Positions 7,778 to 16,915 are shown, counted from the first letter of the stretch. The stretch is 64,000 bases of DNA from SW10 sp049889835 (GCA_049889835.1 JBMHCQ010000005.1:1-64000), one strand, 5' to 3'. Notes: a model not told the origin generated them from the letters alone. Numbers and translations are program-made.

Positions 7778-9079
7778 CTACTTGAAGCGATAATATCCGT
7801 CCGGATTATACATGAAGTAGACGTCCTTGGGATTGCGGCGTGGAAGAAACATGACTGGCTTACCCTTTTCGTCCACTCCTTGAGTGAGGTCATCGGCCAA
7901 TCCGGTTCGCTTCACGGCGACTGGCTTCTTGGCGGTCGGATCTTTGAGGAGCGAAGTCTCGTGAATGCGTTCGACGATGTTATCGACCCACTTGAGCTTC
8001 TTGGCGTCGTCGGCAAATTCAGTCCAGTCACCGGACTTGGTATTCTCATACATCTGCTCGATGAATTCGTCCGAAGTGATTCCCATTTTCTGGGAAATCG
8101 GGTCGGCAAGGCGATGCCACCAACGCTTCATATCATCATAAGCCTCCTTCTGATCGGTGAGGTTCATCGAGGTGAATAAATAGGTCGCCGAGATCTGATG
8201 ATGAAGAATGATGGCATTGGGGTAAGCGTATGATTTTTCAGCCAGGGTCGTGATGCACGCTGCCATGGATGCCGCGAAGGATTTCACCACGACGTAAACC
8301 GGAGCTTCCGATCCTTCCATCGCCTTCAGAATGCGATATCCGGCCATCACCGAACCACCTGGCGAATCATCGATCACGATAAAGATCGGCTTTTGGGGGT
8401 CCTTGTTGTTAAAGTAGTTGATCTGGGTTGTGACTTTTGTTGCGAGCGAAGAAGTCACCGGCCCGTTGAAAGGAATGCGCCGATCGGAAATTACGAGCGT
8501 TCCGTCCTTCTTGAGAGGATTATCAAGATACTGCGGCTCGGCATCGGCGTAGAGTTCGCGCTTCTTTCGGGCTTCGATCGCAGCCACTTCGGTTTCGAGA
8601 CTCGTGGTCTCGAGTGCCGCCTCGGTCTGGAGGGCCTTGAGCTCGCTGGTGAGATGTTCGAGATGAAGTTTGGACATCGCAGCATCGCGCTTGAGTTCCG
8701 CCAGTTCAGCCTCGTGCTTCACAAGCTCATCCGTGTTCTCAACACTCTCCTTGAGCGATTTCGTCGCGAGACGCTCATTAAAGAGCTCTTGCTCGAGCTT
8801 GAGCTTCGCAATTTCCATTCGAAGATCCGAGGTCTCTTTCTTATGACGCTCGGCCATGAGGTTGTTCTCGAGAGTCAACGCTTCCAGTTCGGCACTTTCA
8901 TTCTGAGTCGACTTATCAGCTTGATCAGCAACAACGTCAGCAGGTTTTTCAGCTGTGTTGTCGACCTCAGCCACAGCTTCTTTGATGGGAGCTGGCTTTT
9001 CTTCTTTCTTGGCCTCCTGCGAAAACGCAGGGGCCGCGAGGAGGTAACCAGCTACCAGAGAAAGGGTAATTTTCAGCAT
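7778..9079 (-). CDS. Exported ClpP-like serine protease with N-terminal coiled coil
   Basis: The 433-aa protein starts at ATG 9079 with a signal peptide (residues 1-20, MLKITLSLVAGYLLAAPAFS). Residues about 55-175 are rich in Glu/Lys/Leu heptads and should form a long coiled coil. Residues about 190-390 form a ClpP/crotonase-like fold: DDSPGGSVMAG (oxyanion Gly-rich loop), SFAASMAACI (candidate nucleophile Ser) and AIILHHQIS (candidate His). ClpP is normally cytoplasmic and works with an AAA+ unfoldase, so an exported form with its own coiled coil is unusual. The tail is basic and aromatic (NPDGYYRFK). It appears monocistronic. Confidence 0.8.
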   Translation of the reverse strand: MLKITLSLVAGYLLAAPAFSQEAKKEEKPAPIKEAVAEVDNTAEKPADVVADQADKSTQNESAELEALTLENNLMAERHKKETSDLRMEIAKLKLEQELFNERLATKSLKESVENTDELVKHEAELAELKRDAAMSKLHLEHLTSELKALQTEAALETTSLETEVAAIEARKKRELYADAEPQYLDNPLKKDGTLVISDRRIPFNGPVTSSLATKVTTQINYFNNKDPQKPIFIVIDDSPGGSVMAGYRILKAMEGSEAPVYVVVKSFAASMAACITTLAEKSYAYPNAIILHHQISATYLFTSMNLTDQKEAYDDMKRWWHRLADPISQKMGITSDEFIEQMYENTKSGDWTEFADDAKKLKWVDNIVERIHETSLLKDPTAKKPVAVKRTGLADDLTQGVDEKGKPVMFLPRRNPKDVYFMYNPDGYYRFK

Positions 9080-9228
9080 AGGAGAAGAAGACTACCTTTT
9101 CGTTTCACAGAACTCAATCTTTTCTCAATGCCTTACAACCGTCCAAGTCCTCATCGAAAGAATCACCAGGACTCCTCTGTTTTTCGACCTAACTTGGAGC
9201 GACCCCACAAAAATTGGTTCCACTCCTT

Positions 9229-10494
9229 CTAAATACAAGGAACCAGAATCCCGTCGCGCATGCCATGGATTTTCTTTTTATCCGCAGGAACAATCGTTGC
9301 GAGGCAACCTCCGAGATTGGTGCGTCCCTCCCCGTTGATGAAGTAGTAGGGGCAAAGGCGAACTCGTCCATTCATGACCTGTTCCACACCGGTCTCGGAA
9401 TCAAAGTAAGGGTGCTCGACGAGCCGAGCTTCTGCGAAGTCCTGCATAACCCATGGCTGGGATCCAAATTCCGCCTGCGCTTTTCCGACCGCTTCTTTCC
9501 ATTCAGCTGAGGGCATGTCGTGTCCCATAAATACTCCCCGGGATCCCCAAGCAAGTTCACTGAAGCCACTGACCTTGAGAACGAGGCGGCGAAGCTTTTG
9601 ACTCAACTCCCCTACTTCATCCCATGAGTTGACTCCCAAACGGGGAAGAGCCGCATGAGGCGGAAGAACGGCGGGATCGACGACCCATCCAAAGGGAATG
9701 AGTTTGCGCAGCTGTTCGAGGTGGCTTCCACGAAGTTGTTTTTCCCAAATCGTCTTCAATGCAGGCGCCCAAAAGAGAGCCAACCACATCTTCTCTTCAA
9801 AATGTGGTTTAAAAGGCGGGGTGACGTTCCCCCGCTCGGCAAGCTCTCGGGCAGGGGGAATGTTCGGCAGGTCGAAGAGTTCAAAAAAGCGATAAACATC
9901 GGCCTCTCCCCCACTCCATTCCTCAGCCGCAATCGCCTTAAATGAATCTCCAAGCTGGGAAGCCAGCCAATCCAATTCCGGGCGATAGTCGGAGGATTCC
10001 TCGGAGACCAAGATCTCTCCCCCTTCGGGCATGAGAGAGCGAAAGCCATCCAGCATGCCATCACGCCCTCCAAAAAGCTCAAAGCCAGCGTCGGCATAGG
10101 TCTGACTCAGACAGGCCAGAGTTCCAATCCCCCCCGGAACACCATCGAGTTCGGAAATGGCAAAGCCATCTTCGGTGAGTAACAAATCAGGACGGATCAC
10201 TCGCGGGGTGACTCCATGTTGGTGATCCGCCATCTGATGATCGATCAACCATTGAGGCTTCCCGGCATTGAGCACTTTGGAGAGCCACGGAGTGAGCTTC
10301 CCCTTCATGCTCTGCCGATACACTTCGTCACTCGCCTGCTGAAAGCGGTGCAAGGGTTGACCCAGTCGCTGAAGTGTTTTTTTCTCTCGCTTGCTGAGCT
10401 CGAATGGGCGGGACGACCACAGCCACTCGCGATCAGCAAAGAGCCCCCCTTCAGGCACCTTGGACTTCAGTTTCTCGAGAGTGAGGCCGAACAT
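9229..10494 (-). CDS. Conserved hypothetical protein, possibly ATP-grasp-like
   Basis: The 421-aa protein is taken from ATG 10494; a TTG two codons upstream is the alternative. There is no signal peptide or membrane segment. The stretch IRPDLLLTEDGFAISELDGVPGGIGTL resembles the substrate and lid region of glutathionylspermidine-synthase-like, circularly permuted ATP-grasp enzymes, and the C-terminal GRVRLCPYYFINGE...NLGGCLATIVP would fit the nucleotide-side strands. This is only a resemblance in pattern, so the function remains unknown. It ends its own unit; recR begins 23 bp upstream of its start on the same strand. Confidence 0.7.
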   Translation of the reverse strand: MFGLTLEKLKSKVPEGGLFADREWLWSSRPFELSKREKKTLQRLGQPLHRFQQASDEVYRQSMKGKLTPWLSKVLNAGKPQWLIDHQMADHQHGVTPRVIRPDLLLTEDGFAISELDGVPGGIGTLACLSQTYADAGFELFGGRDGMLDGFRSLMPEGGEILVSEESSDYRPELDWLASQLGDSFKAIAAEEWSGGEADVYRFFELFDLPNIPPARELAERGNVTPPFKPHFEEKMWLALFWAPALKTIWEKQLRGSHLEQLRKLIPFGWVVDPAVLPPHAALPRLGVNSWDEVGELSQKLRRLVLKVSGFSELAWGSRGVFMGHDMPSAEWKEAVGKAQAEFGSQPWVMQDFAEARLVEHPYFDSETGVEQVMNGRVRLCPYYFINGEGRTNLGGCLATIVPADKKKIHGMRDGILVPCI

Positions 10495-10516
10495 TGTCAA
10501 TTTTTAATCTGAGAGA

Positions 10517-11125
10517 CTACCCGAGCCCCCTTCTTCCCTCAAACGCGCGGGAAAGAGTTAATTCATCGGCGAACTCCAACCCTCCACCTGCAGGCAGCCC
10601 CTGCGCAAGGCGGGTCACCGAGCACTCGAGTTTCGACAGGGCTTCGGCAAGGTAGTTGGCCGTCGCTTCACCTTCGACATCCGAACTCGTTGCAATAATC
10701 ACCTCGATCCCTTCCGTCTCACGGATACGCCGAATAAGCCCGCCAATACGGAGGTCTTCAGGTCGAACGTCATCCAAGGGCGAAAGTCTGCCTCCGAGAC
10801 AATGATACAAACCACGGAACACTCCGGAACGTTCGATGGGGAGAACATCAGTGGGCTGCTCGACGACACAAAGCAGGTTGGTCTCGCGCCCTTTTTCATC
10901 GCAAACCGGACACTCGGATTGCCCCACAAAAAATCCGCAGGTGCCACAAGCCGTCACTCCATGTTCACAATCGGTGAGAGCTTTCGCCAGCTCCAGTGGA
11001 GTTGCTTTTTGATTCTGTAGCAAATGCACCGCAATCCGCTCGGCACTGCGTGGCCCAACTCCGGGAAGGCGCTTCAGCTCGGTCACCAGCGAGCGGACTT
11101 CGTCTGGATATTCGACACTAGCCAT
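10517..11125 (-). CDS. recR: Recombination protein RecR
   Basis: The 202-aa protein starts at ATG 11125 (MASVEYPDEV), which overlaps the stop of the upstream membrane-protein gene by 8 bp. It has an N-terminal helix-hairpin-helix (LPGVGPRSAERIAVHLL), a C4 zinc finger (CEHGV.ACGTCG...CPVC) and a Toprim domain (VVEQPTDVLPIERSG...HCLGGRLSP). RecR acts with RecO and RecF at single-strand gaps in recombinational repair. It is the usual size for the family. Confidence 0.95.
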   Translation of the reverse strand: MASVEYPDEVRSLVTELKRLPGVGPRSAERIAVHLLQNQKATPLELAKALTDCEHGVTACGTCGFFVGQSECPVCDEKGRETNLLCVVEQPTDVLPIERSGVFRGLYHCLGGRLSPLDDVRPEDLRIGGLIRRIRETEGIEVIIATSSDVEGEATANYLAEALSKLECSVTRLAQGLPAGGGLEFADELTLSRAFEGRRGLG

Positions 11126-11627
11126 CTGTGTGCAAAGAACGATCTTCGAGGGCACGCTCGCCGCTCAGGGGAATGACATTTTCCGCATCAGCGGCCATGA
11201 CACCCTCGCAGGGCATCCGGTGGGTGCGGGCATACAAAAAGGAGGAAAACCAGGACCAGAAAATAGCCAAAGTTATGCCGAAAGGTTTCCAAAAGACACC
11301 CCACACGGCAAAGGCGGGAATCAAGCCCAGGGTCAGAACCAGAGCAGAAATTCCGAGAATGGCGCGGCGCCCGTTCCCGGGAGTCATCAGGACTGCGCCC
11401 GCTAAACCGAAGCTCGCTGCCGTTGTTAGCAGAATTCCGGAGAGGTCCGGCACTCCGGCCGTTTTTTCCAAAACTACCTTTCCGGATTCCCAGAGACCTC
11501 GAAGCGAGGCCGTGGCACCATCAAAAATACCCAGAATCTCTGTCATCACCCCCAAAATCAGGGCAACAGCTCCAAAAACGAAGAGCGGAACCGGGACTTG
11601 GCCCGCAGGTTTGTGGTGGGACGGCAT
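11118..11627 (-). CDS. Membrane protein of unknown function
   Basis: The 169-aa protein is taken from ATG 11627 (MPSHHKPAGQ); a TTG at 11669 would add 14 residues. It has about four hydrophobic segments: VPLFVFGAVALILGVMTEIL, ILLTTAASFGLAGAVLM, ILGISALVLTLGLIPAFAVW and FGITLAIFWSWFSSFLY. It ends in a polar tail. No family is recognised. Its stop overlaps the recR start by 8 bp, so the two are likely co-transcribed, which is probably positional rather than functional. Confidence 0.7.
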   Translation of the reverse strand: MPSHHKPAGQVPVPLFVFGAVALILGVMTEILGIFDGATASLRGLWESGKVVLEKTAGVPDLSGILLTTAASFGLAGAVLMTPGNGRRAILGISALVLTLGLIPAFAVWGVFWKPFGITLAIFWSWFSSFLYARTHRMPCEGVMAADAENVIPLSGERALEDRSLHTDG

Positions 11628-11677
11628 GGTGTGCGGAGGGAGACTATCCCAATTTATAGGACGGCTCAACTCGCAAG

Positions 11678-11935
11678 TCAGTCCGCGATGAGAGCCTGCT
11701 TTTGCTTTCGTGATAGGGACTTGATCCGCAACTCCTCTTTGCAGGCTTCAGACCGCGTTCCAATCTCGCGCTGATAGACGAGTTCGAGAGGTCCTTTCCC
11801 CCGGGTGTATTTCGCCCCCTTGGGGGCTCCCGCCTGATGCTCTTCAAAACGCCGGGCCAAATCAGTCGCCACCCCAGTGTAGAGTGAACCGTCGGCACAC
11901 TTGATGATGTAAACAAACCAAATCGATTCGTTCAT
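11678..11935 (-). CDS. GIY-YIG nuclease superfamily protein (YhbQ-like)
   Basis: The 85-aa protein starts at ATG 11935, overlapping the stop of the upstream TPR gene by 4 bp. It has the single-domain pattern WFVYIIKCADGSLYTGVATDL..R...H, KGAKYTRG and ELVY. The first GIY element is VYI and the second YTG. Such small proteins are common, and their DNA substrates are mostly undefined. Nothing appears truncated. Confidence 0.9.
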   Translation of the reverse strand: MNESIWFVYIIKCADGSLYTGVATDLARRFEEHQAGAPKGAKYTRGKGPLELVYQREIGTRSEACKEELRIKSLSRKQKQALIAD

Positions 11936-12567
11936 TTCTTGATTCTTTTGGGTGCCCGAAGTTTCAGATGAACCTGCGCCACTCTTCCCATGTAGTGATC
12001 CATTTTAAAATCCACCGCTGATTTTCTAATGTGCTCGAGCGACTTTTTCTCGTTGCCCAAGGCTTCATAATAGAGGCCGAGATAAAGGTGTGCGTAGCAG
12101 AGCTGATTCGGGGTCTTCGCCGCGCCCATCACCGATTCTTCCGTTCCTTTTCCGGCAAAGAGATCGTGAATCTCTTTCATCGGAACCCGGCGGTCACCAA
12201 CGATGGGAATGAGATTCTTCCGCGCTTTTTTAATCGAGCCTCCCTCGGCCTTACTCACGCAAAGAAAGTGCCAGACTGCGTTCTCCACATCATGCCTGTT
12301 CACCGTTTGGTGGGTCACGAACTGCGCGGTGCCTTTTTTGAATTCATCAGCATAATAAAGAGCAAGCCCACGCTGCCAATGATAGGGAGCGCGGGCGGGG
12401 AAAAGTGCGATCTCGCGATCCCAGAACTTAAGAGACTCCTGAATCTCTCCCTTAAAGAATGCGTTCATTCCAAGGCGATGAAGCGACGCCGGAGTCTCCG
12501 CCTTCTTCTCTTCCTGCGCATTGGCCAAGAGAGCAGCGAATCCCCAAAAAAGCATGACGGCCTTCAT
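11932..12567 (-). CDS. Exported TPR protein
   Basis: About 211 aa from ATG 12567 (MKAVMLFWG); an ATG three codons upstream is possible. It has a signal peptide to about residue 18 (cleavage near ANAQEE). Two or three tetratricopeptide-like units follow: SLHRLGMNAFFKGEIQESLKFWD, APYHWQRGLALYYADEFKKG and AHLYLGLYYEALGNEKKSLEH. It resembles short TPR proteins common in Planctomycetes and Verrucomicrobia. The role is unknown. It is coupled by a 4-bp overlap to the GIY-YIG gene. Confidence 0.8.
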   Translation of the reverse strand: MKAVMLFWGFAALLANAQEEKKAETPASLHRLGMNAFFKGEIQESLKFWDREIALFPARAPYHWQRGLALYYADEFKKGTAQFVTHQTVNRHDVENAVWHFLCVSKAEGGSIKKARKNLIPIVGDRRVPMKEIHDLFAGKGTEESVMGAAKTPNQLCYAHLYLGLYYEALGNEKKSLEHIRKSAVDFKMDHYMGRVAQVHLKLRAPKRIKK

Positions 12568-12629
12568 GCAGGCCATGATGGTCCAATTCTCGGAGTGGAC
12601 AAATCAAAACCAGCGACGAAACTCCTTCT

Positions 12630-13046
12630 ATGACTCGACTTCTTGCTTTCTTTTTCCTCTTCGCAAGTTTCGCCCACGCAGAGAAATCCATTTTCAAAGA
12701 GATCACCCCGAGAGAAGCTTCCAGGATGCTCAAGGCCAAAAAGCCGCCTGTCATCATTGATATTCGCACGCCCGAGGAATTCAAAAACGGGCACTTGAAG
12801 GGAGCCAAACTTGTCGACTACCGCAAAGACTTTGAAAAGAACCTCGCCAAGCTCGACCGCAACCAGATTTATATCTTCCACTGCCGAAGCGGGGGCCGGA
12901 GCACCCAATCACTCCCGATTTGGAAAAAACTTGGCTTTAAAAACGTTCTTCACCTGAAGTCCGGCTACCTGGGGTGGACGAAAGCCAAGCTCCCCGTCGT
13001 CGTCCCGAAGACAAAGTCAATCACCCCTCCGCAACAACTCGAATGA
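12630..13046 (+). CDS. Exported rhodanese-like sulfurtransferase
   Basis: The 138-aa protein starts at ATG 12630 with a signal peptide (MTRLLAFFFLFASFAHA). A single rhodanese domain follows (residues 24-128): IIDIRTPEEFKNGHLKGA and the active-site loop CRSGGRS with its cysteine present. Single-domain periplasmic rhodaneses (PspE-like) move sulfane sulfur, but the physiological partner is unknown. It is divergent from the TPR gene, and the 62 bp between them should hold both promoters. Confidence 0.9.
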   Translation: MTRLLAFFFLFASFAHAEKSIFKEITPREASRMLKAKKPPVIIDIRTPEEFKNGHLKGAKLVDYRKDFEKNLAKLDRNQIYIFHCRSGGRSTQSLPIWKKLGFKNVLHLKSGYLGWTKAKLPVVVPKTKSITPPQQLE

Positions 13047-13214
13047 GTCAGGGAAACTCCCGTTCCTCATTCTTGGGGAGGGAGCGGATGATCACCGAAG
13101 TTTTCACCTCGAACCACCTGCCGATAATTCCCGCCTCACCGGGTGTCCCGCCGCTTTGAAGCTATTCGCGAGAATGCTCGTCCGTCCTTTCAACGAGACT
13201 GAGCTGCGAAGGCA

Positions 13215-13616
13215 CTAATCCAGCTCTTCCTCGATGAATTCGCCCACCAGTTCATTGAGTTCTGTCAGGGCATCATCCATCTCTTCCTCAATGCTGGCGA
13301 GATGGCTGGTTTCCGTCTCGTTGTATTGCCCGCGGTCTTCGCTCCGGGTCTGGCACCATTGACTGGCATTAAGGACATCGACCATGGAGCTTGCACCCAC
13401 GAGATCGAAAGAATTGATCATTCGGCTGTGGTCCAACCCGCTCTGCCAAAAATCATGCAAGCCTTCCCCTTCCTGAAGAAGCTCCACCGTTTCCACCACA
13501 TCAATAAGAGCTTGCTCTTCACGGCTCAAGCTTCGCTCTTCTGACTCAGCGGTCAAATCATCGACAAGAATAAGAATCTCGTCACTCCACTCCACGTTTG
13601 GCTTTCCAATTTTCAT
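13215..13616 (-). CDS. Acidic hypothetical protein, possibly DUF4375/DMP19-like
   Basis: The 133-aa protein starts at ATG 13616 and has a strongly acidic composition, ending EEELD. A helical region (VVETVELLQEGEGLHDFWQSG...DLVGASSMVDVLNAS) resembles the DMP19-like/DUF4375 pattern 'E.. NGG..QF...' loosely, with the Asn-Gly-Gly element degenerate. There is no signal peptide. Function unknown. Confidence 0.65.
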   Translation of the reverse strand: MKIGKPNVEWSDEILILVDDLTAESEERSLSREEQALIDVVETVELLQEGEGLHDFWQSGLDHSRMINSFDLVGASSMVDVLNASQWCQTRSEDRGQYNETETSHLASIEEEMDDALTELNELVGEFIEEELD

Positions 13617-13700
13617 CGACGCAGAAGTCTTAGGCGAAGTCGTTTTATGCGGTCAAGCGCAGGTTCAAAAAGACGCCATCTTTCTCGATTTTTGAGCAAA

Positions 13701-13732
13701 AAAAAGGCAACTTCTTCCGAAGCTGCCTTTTG
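13701..13732 (-). terminator. Intrinsic terminator downstream of gnd
   Basis: On the minus strand the stem AAAAGGCAGCTTC pairs with GAAGTTGCCTTTT with one mismatch around a short loop, and a run of eight T follows. It lies about 20 bp past the gnd stop. Confidence 0.85.
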
Positions 13733-13753
13733 AAAAATCGTCGTTTCGGAGTT

Positions 13754-15187
13754 CTAGCTGATGAGATCAGGCCAGTCTTCGGTGTGGAAGAACTCGCCGG
13801 CAGGCTTGTCGAGACGTTCGTAGGTGTGTGCCCCAAAGAAGTCGCGTTGCGCCTGAAGAAGATTGGCGGGAAGACGCTCGGAGCGATAGGAGTCGTAGTA
13901 GGCCAGAGATCCGCTGAAGCTTGGCACCGGAATTCCATTGAGGGCCGCGACACTGACGACCTCACGCCAGTTCTGCTGGGCATTCGTGAGAATATCGGTA
14001 AAGAACGGAGCCAACATGAGGTTTGTTGGGGCATTGGTCTGGTAGGCCTCGGTGATGCGATTGAGGAAACGGGCACGAATGATACAACCGCCTCGCCAGA
14101 TTTTGGCAATCTCGCCAAGATTGAGCTCCCAGCCTTTTTCGGCACCCACCTTGCTGATGAGGTCGAGTCCCTGAGCGTAGGACACGATCTTGGAGGCATA
14201 AAGAGCGTCACGCACTTTGGCAACAAGGTCGGCCTTGCTCATCTCGCCGAGCTTGAAGTCGGTGTTGGAAGGTCCCTTAAGGATCTTGGAAGCATCGATC
14301 CGCTGATCGCGCATCGCGGACAGAATACGGGCTTCAACCGAAGCACCGATCGTCGAAAGAGGCACGGCGTGCTCCACGGCCTCCATCATGGTCCAGCGAC
14401 CGGTGCCTTTCTGACCCGCTTTGTCGACCACGAGGTCCACAATGTGCTTTCCGGTCTCAGGATCGATCTGCTTGAAAATATTTGCGGTGATCTCAATGAG
14501 GAAGGACTCGAGATCACCCGCATTCCAGTCAGCAAAAATGTCAGCGAGCTCTTCATTGGAGAAACCAGCAGCTTTGAAAATATTGTAAGCCTCACAAATC
14601 AGCTGCATATCACCATACTCAATGCCGTTGTGCACCATCTTAACAAAGTGACCAGCGCCACCTTCACCAATGTGAACCACGCATGGCTCCTCGTCGACCT
14701 TGGCGGAGATGGATTCGAAGATTGGCTTCATCACTTCCCAGGTGGAAGCAGGGCCGCCAGGCATAATTGAAGGTCCTTTGAGCGCACCTTCTTCACCACC
14801 GGAAACCCCAGCTCCGATGAAGCGGAAGCCAGCCTCGCCAACGTATTTGTCACGGCGCTCGGTGTCAGTGTAGAGAGAGTTTCCGCCGTCGATGATGATA
14901 TCACCTTGATCGAGGAGGGGCATGAGATCCTTAATGACATAGTCAACCGGAGCACCTGCCTGAACCATGATCTGAATCTTACGCGGAGTGGCAAGAGACT
15001 CAACGAACTCTTCGAGTGACTCACAGCCGACAAGGTTTCGGTCTGGATTTTCCTCGATAAACTCGGTCATCTTCGAGGTGGTGCGGTTGTAAACCGAAAC
15101 TTGGAAGCCGCGGCTTTCCACATTGAGCACGAGGTTCTGACCCATGACGGCCAGACCGATCAGTCCGAAATCACTTTTCTTATCCAT
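13754..15187 (-). CDS. gnd: 6-phosphogluconate dehydrogenase, decarboxylating
   Basis: The 477-aa protein starts at ATG 15187. It catalyses the oxidative decarboxylation of 6-phosphogluconate to ribulose 5-phosphate with NADP in the pentose phosphate pathway. The nucleotide-binding start is GLIGLAVMGQNL, where the usual second Gly is Ala. The catalytic region includes GGNSLYTDTERR, GVSGGEEGA, KMVHNGIEYGDMQ and the C-terminal IWRGGCIIRARFL. The length is typical of the long (class I) enzyme. It is monocistronic, with a terminator immediately downstream. Confidence 0.97.
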   Translation of the reverse strand: MDKKSDFGLIGLAVMGQNLVLNVESRGFQVSVYNRTTSKMTEFIEENPDRNLVGCESLEEFVESLATPRKIQIMVQAGAPVDYVIKDLMPLLDQGDIIIDGGNSLYTDTERRDKYVGEAGFRFIGAGVSGGEEGALKGPSIMPGGPASTWEVMKPIFESISAKVDEEPCVVHIGEGGAGHFVKMVHNGIEYGDMQLICEAYNIFKAAGFSNEELADIFADWNAGDLESFLIEITANIFKQIDPETGKHIVDLVVDKAGQKGTGRWTMMEAVEHAVPLSTIGASVEARILSAMRDQRIDASKILKGPSNTDFKLGEMSKADLVAKVRDALYASKIVSYAQGLDLISKVGAEKGWELNLGEIAKIWRGGCIIRARFLNRITEAYQTNAPTNLMLAPFFTDILTNAQQNWREVVSVAALNGIPVPSFSGSLAYYDSYRSERLPANLLQAQRDFFGAHTYERLDKPAGEFFHTEDWPDLIS

Positions 15188-15286
15188 GACAGCAGCCGCA
15201 TTCGTGCGGCGAGGCGGGTGCCTTAGCCCTAGTCATGGAAAAAGGCAATGGGAATCTGTGAAACAGCCTCCAGGCTTTCTTCATGC

Positions 15287-15320
15287 AAAAAGGCCGCACC
15301 CTTGATGGGATGCGGCCTTT
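15287..15320 (-). terminator. Intrinsic terminator downstream of rplQ
   Basis: A perfect 10-bp stem AAAGGCCGCA (15289-15298) pairs with TGCGGCCTTT (15311-15320). The minus strand continues with T residues. It lies 24 bp after the rplQ stop, closing the rpoA-rplQ unit. Confidence 0.9.
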
Positions 15321-15343
15321 GAAATCACTTTGCGCCAATGACC

Positions 15344-15757
15344 TTACTCGGCAGCCGCCTCTTCGGCGACTTCCTCGGTATCGTCATCAGCAGCAAGATT
15401 CTCGAGATCGACCCACTCGATGATTCCCATCTGAGCGGAGTCGGTCATGCGGGCACCAAGCTTGGTGATGCGAGTGTATCCACCGGGGCGCTCACCAACA
15501 GCAGGAGCAACCACGTCGAAAAGACGTTTCACGGCATCCTTCTGGCGAAGGAAACGCAAAGCCATCCGGCGGGCGTGGACGTTGTCCTTCTTTCCAAGGG
15601 TGATCATCTTCTCCACGATAGGGCGGATGGCCTTTGCCTTGGCAAGGGTGGTACGGATTCGGCCGTGCTCGATCAGAGCGCAAGCCTGGTTAGCCAGGAG
15701 AGCGTTCCGGTGTCCGTCGCGGCGCTGCAGTCTGACGGTTTTTTTGCGATGTCTCAT
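15344..15757 (-). CDS. rplQ: 50S ribosomal protein L17
   Basis: The 137-aa protein starts at ATG 15757 with the hallmark MRHRKKTVRLQRRDGHRNAL. The GRIRTTLAKAKAIRP and GGYTRITKLG signatures follow. It ends in an acidic Glu/Ala-rich extension (about 20 residues) beyond the minimal L17 fold. It lies 33 bp downstream of rpoA, the usual partner. Confidence 0.97.
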   Translation of the reverse strand: MRHRKKTVRLQRRDGHRNALLANQACALIEHGRIRTTLAKAKAIRPIVEKMITLGKKDNVHARRMALRFLRQKDAVKRLFDVVAPAVGERPGGYTRITKLGARMTDSAQMGIIEWVDLENLAADDDTEEVAEEAAAE

Positions 15758-15790
15758 CGGATAAAATTCTTTCTAAACGGTAGGGTATAT

Positions 15791-16915
15791 TTACTGATCG
15801 AGATTCTGGGCGATGAGATCGGCCAGTCCCACAGGAGCCTCCTCTTCGACACCGAGACGTGGAGCCATTGGGGCTCCCAGATTCACTCCGGTAAGGAGGG
15901 AGGGATCTAGGTTCATTCCAAGCCCGAGGCCGAGCTCGTGAAGCTTGTCCTTGATCTCGTTGAGCGACTTCTTACCAAAGTTACGATACTTAAGCATTTC
16001 AGCCTCGGACTTCAGCGCAAGCTGTCCGACGGAGGTAATGTTGGCGTTGTTGAGGCAGTTAGCCGCACGGACGGAGAGTTCGATCTCGTTGACCGACATA
16101 TTGAGGAGCTTCTTGAGAGCGGCGTTTTCCTCGGACTGCTCGGCTGGGGCCTCTTCGAACTCAACGGCGTTATCATCGTAGTTTACGAAGACATCGAGGT
16201 GGTGACGAAGAATGGCGGAGGCCTGAAGAAGAGCATCATGTGGCTCAAGGCGACCATCAGTCCAGACATCGAGGACGAGCTTGTCGAAATCAGTCATCTG
16301 ACCCACACGAGTCGCTTCAACGTGATACTTCACGCGAGAAACCGGGGAAAAAATGGAATCAATAGCAATGACACCGATCGGGGCACCATCACGCTTGTTC
16401 TCGTCGCCGACGTTGAATCCACGTCCGGTCTGGACTTCGAACTCGGCGTCGAATTTGATCTTCTTATCGAGGGTGCAGATAATCTGGTCCTTGTTGACGA
16501 CTTCATAAATGTTGTCGTCCTGAATGTCACCAGCGGTGACAACGCCTTCTTTTTCGACCTTGAGAGTGAGGACGCGTGGCTCCTTGGCGTGAGCCTTAAA
16601 TTTAACCTTCTTGAGGTTGAGCACGATATCCGTGACATCCTCGACGACACCTGGGAGAGTGGCGAACTCGTGCTGAACACCCGCGATACGAACGGAAGTG
16701 ATGGCGGCTCCTTCAAGAGAAGAAAGGAGGACACGACGGAGAGAGTTCCCGATGGTGTGGCCAAATCCCTGTTCAAATGGCTCAGCAGTGAAGCGAGCGT
16801 AGGTTTCGGTAGCGGTATCTTCGTCCTTGGTAAGGCGGTTCGGAAGCTCGAAGCGGTTAAGCTTCACAGCGTCGACTGTTTCTTCTTGCTGATTTTCAGC
16901 GTTTTCTTCTGACAT
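15791..16915 (-). CDS. rpoA: DNA-directed RNA polymerase subunit alpha
   Basis: The 374-aa protein starts at ATG 16915. The N-terminal domain (residues about 20-245) has FEQGFGHTIGNSLRRVLLSSL for dimerisation and polymerase assembly. The C-terminal domain (about 280-345) includes ELSVRAANCLNNANITSVGQL and FGKKSLNEI, the region that contacts UP elements and activators. A further 30-residue tail follows. The genes that usually precede it (rpsM, rpsK, rpsD) are not upstream; instead a divergent small gene is found. It is followed by rplQ. Confidence 0.97.
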   Translation of the reverse strand: MSEENAENQQEETVDAVKLNRFELPNRLTKDEDTATETYARFTAEPFEQGFGHTIGNSLRRVLLSSLEGAAITSVRIAGVQHEFATLPGVVEDVTDIVLNLKKVKFKAHAKEPRVLTLKVEKEGVVTAGDIQDDNIYEVVNKDQIICTLDKKIKFDAEFEVQTGRGFNVGDENKRDGAPIGVIAIDSIFSPVSRVKYHVEATRVGQMTDFDKLVLDVWTDGRLEPHDALLQASAILRHHLDVFVNYDDNAVEFEEAPAEQSEENAALKKLLNMSVNEIELSVRAANCLNNANITSVGQLALKSEAEMLKYRNFGKKSLNEIKDKLHELGLGLGMNLDPSLLTGVNLGAPMAPRLGVEEEAPVGLADLIAQNLDQ

